Assembly: GCA_029821235.1 (NCBI GenBank)
Contig: JALGTT010000036.1
Coordinates: forward strand, 1 to 6,758
Direction: 5' to 3'
Origin: Candidatus Hebobacteria bacterium
Lineage (GTDB): Bacteria > Armatimonadota > Hebobacteria > Hebobacterales > Hebobacteraceae
Length of the DNA stretch: 6,758 bases
How positions within the stretch are numbered: the first letter of the stretch is position 1; each line of letters opens with the position of its first letter. The position numbers and the translations under genes are program-made. Below the pieces are notes generated by a model. It worked only from the letters and a program-made list of their open reading frames with translations, was not told where the DNA came from and ran no database searches. This document shows, piece by piece, positions 5,425 through 6,758 of the stretch.

Positions 5425-6758
5425 CGGGGACGCGTTGTTGGCGGGAGGGGGGAGTTTCTCCACCGTCACCGACGCCACCCACAGATCCTGCTTGCTTCCC
5501 TTGGCGTTGATGCGGAAATCGTAGCCGTTGCGATTGGAGAAGGTCGCGTCCTTCAACTCGAAGCGGTACCGCCGCCACCCCGGCCCCGCGTCCACCCACT
5601 GCCACCGCGTGAACCGATAGCCGGTCACGGAGTCGTACATGATGTTGAAGCCCAGTTTCCTCCTGCCGACGAAGGCCCCCTCGCATTCCACGGTGATCGC
5701 CACCGGCGTGCGGCCCTGGTCGAAGTACATCCACCCGTCATCCACATCGAAGTAGATCCAGGGGTTGTCCATATCGTCCCGCCCCCGGCCCGGCCGCATG
5801 TGGGTGCGCACACATTGCCGGCCTCTCCACTCCACCGCGCTCACCCGGCCTCCGATCAGGCCGCGCAAGGGCGTCTGCGCCAGCCCGAGCTCCGGCTGTT
5901 CCTGCATCGCCCAGTCCGCGTAGACCAGGGGCACCGCGCTGAGATCTACCCCGCCCCGCGCGGCGAGCACCGCCTCCCGGGTGATGGGAAACGGGCGCAC
6001 TGGCTCCGGGTCGAGCCCTGGGATCAGCACCGGACGGGGCCCCACGCGAAGAGTTACGTGCTCCAAGTCTTCGGCCGCCGCCGCGGTCCCTGGCGCTCCC
6101 CCTAGCGGCCTCGCCTGTCGGGCGGCTTCCTCGTCGGCCAGCGGCGCGAGCGCGCAGGCCGGCAGCCTCCGCTCCTCATCGCTCCAGGCCAGCGCGCTCC
6201 ATTGCTCACCCGCGTGGAGCGCCATCGCCCACAGGTGGGGGCCAAGGCGCAGCCAGCCGGCCAGCTCGAAGCCCTGGAGCGGCGCAGTCCACTCGGCGCT
6301 GATGGCATCCGAGGGCAGGTAGCAGCGCTCCGCGCCGAAGGCCCAGGCCAGCAGATAGCGCTGAACCCACTCGTCGGCCGACAGAATGTCCCCGGAGCCC
6401 AGCACCCATACGGGCCGCCCGCGTGGGTCGGATTCCCCATCGGGCAGCACCTCCTCGCACAGCACGGACCAGGCCAGCGCAAGGGAGGAAAGGCCGTCGG
6501 GCCGCGGATCGAGGTAGACACCCAGCCGGTCGAACTGCTGCCAGGTCTCCGAGGCCTTCACCTCGGCGATGTGGGCGATTCCCAGGGACCCCAGCTCCGG
6601 CTTGATGATGAGACAATCGGGGTCGACGCGCTTCGCCTCCTCACGGGCCGCGGCCAGCAGGGCGAAATACTCTCCCCGCGCGCCGCGGAAGTTGTGCAGG
6701 TTGGGCTGCCTCCGCACCTGCCAGTGGCCCACCCTGCCGGCGAAGTGGGACACGGCCT
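5422..6758 (-). CDS. Clan GH-A glycosidase-like protein with C-terminal beta-sandwich, catalytic glutamates apparently replaced; 5'-truncated
   Basis: The frame is open to the right edge and ends at TAG (5424-5422), leaving about 445 residues. Numbering from the in-frame GTG at 6753, residues 4-50 follow the fourth-strand pattern of GH39/GH5-like TIM barrels: an aromatic Trp, then a QPNL motif, an EYFALL helix, then KRVDPDC. Because that strand lies mid-barrel, the true start is upstream, outside the window, and GTG 6753 is not it. Residues 73-82 (QFDRLGVYLD) and 113-120 (RPVWVLGS) fit the later strands, and QRYLLAWAFGAERCYLP (131-147) fits the helix and strand after the nucleophile. A linker (~205-230) leads to a small all-beta stretch (VTLRVGPRPVLIPGL), then a jelly-roll-like domain at ~300-435 rich in Trp, Tyr and Phe, probably carbohydrate-binding. 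The acid/base NEP motif reads RQP (16-18), and the usual WxTExG reads WVLGSG. Both catalytic Glu residues are therefore missing if the alignment holds. Localisation cannot be judged without the N-terminus. Fold assignment moderate; C-terminal domain by pattern only. Confidence 0.72.
   Translation of the reverse strand, partial: AVSHFAGRVGHWQVRRQPNLHNFRGARGEYFALLAAAREEAKRVDPDCLIIKPELGSLGIAHIAEVKASETWQQFDRLGVYLDPRPDGLSSLALAWSVLCEEVLPDGESDPRGRPVWVLGSGDILSADEWVQRYLLAWAFGAERCYLPSDAISAEWTAPLQGFELAGWLRLGPHLWAMALHAGEQWSALAWSDEERRLPACALAPLADEEAARQARPLGGAPGTAAAAEDLEHVTLRVGPRPVLIPGLDPEPVRPFPITREAVLAARGGVDLSAVPLVYADWAMQEQPELGLAQTPLRGLIGGRVSAVEWRGRQCVRTHMRPGRGRDDMDNPWIYFDVDDGWMYFDQGRTPVAITVECEGAFVGRRKLGFNIMYDSVTGYRFTRWQWVDAGPGWRRYRFELKDATFSNRNGYDFRINAKGSKQDLWVASVTVEKLPPPANNASP

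Noticed and set aside
5419..6105. A 228-codon + strand frame opposite the glycosidase-like gene
   Set aside because: Composition is dominated by His, Pro and Arg, typical of an antisense shadow in GC-rich DNA, and the - strand frame has a coherent beta-sandwich pattern.
1..6758. RNA genes, CRISPR arrays, insertion sequences, attachment sites or phage genes
   Set aside because: No tRNA-like cloverleaf, spaced direct repeats, transposase or integrase motifs were found on either strand by reading.

Overview
The window is GC-rich bacterial DNA, densely coding, with four genes on the + strand followed by one convergent gene on the - strand. No rRNA, tRNA, phage, insertion-sequence or CRISPR feature places the organism. 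Long-branch candidates with this style of gene content (enolase-superfamily enzymes, clan GH-A-like proteins, HEAT-repeat proteins beside HD-GYP proteins) include Armatimonadota, Planctomycetota-like and Acidobacteriota/deltaproteobacterial lineages. That placement is a guess from content, not a result.

Layout. 1-750 is the C-terminal barrel of an enolase-superfamily enzyme (muconate-lactonizing type), cut by the left edge. After a short gap with a plausible extended -10 promoter, 842-1510 encodes a single-pass membrane protein with an acidic cytoplasmic tail and a compact extracytoplasmic domain that I do not recognise. A GC-rich hairpin follows its stop. 1716-4001 encodes a 761-residue HEAT-repeat protein. 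It overlaps by 11 bases the start of 3991-5403, which encodes an HD-GYP protein, a likely cyclic-di-GMP phosphodiesterase. From 5422 to the right edge on the - strand lies the C-terminal part of a clan GH-A glycosidase-like protein with a C-terminal beta-sandwich.

How they may work together. The HEAT-repeat protein and the HD-GYP protein begin with the same roughly 130-residue module (a [LF]Y-x3-HP motif, then a collinear alpha/beta pattern), so they look like two outputs built on one shared input or docking domain, made from one message. The membrane protein just upstream could be the envelope-side partner, but only position supports this. The flanking genes look metabolic or carbohydrate-related and probably lie outside this unit.

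The two most interesting points are the shared module, and the right-hand glycosidase-like protein, in which both catalytic glutamate positions appear to be replaced (NEP reads RQP, and the nucleophile position reads Gly), suggesting a non-hydrolytic pseudo-enzyme.
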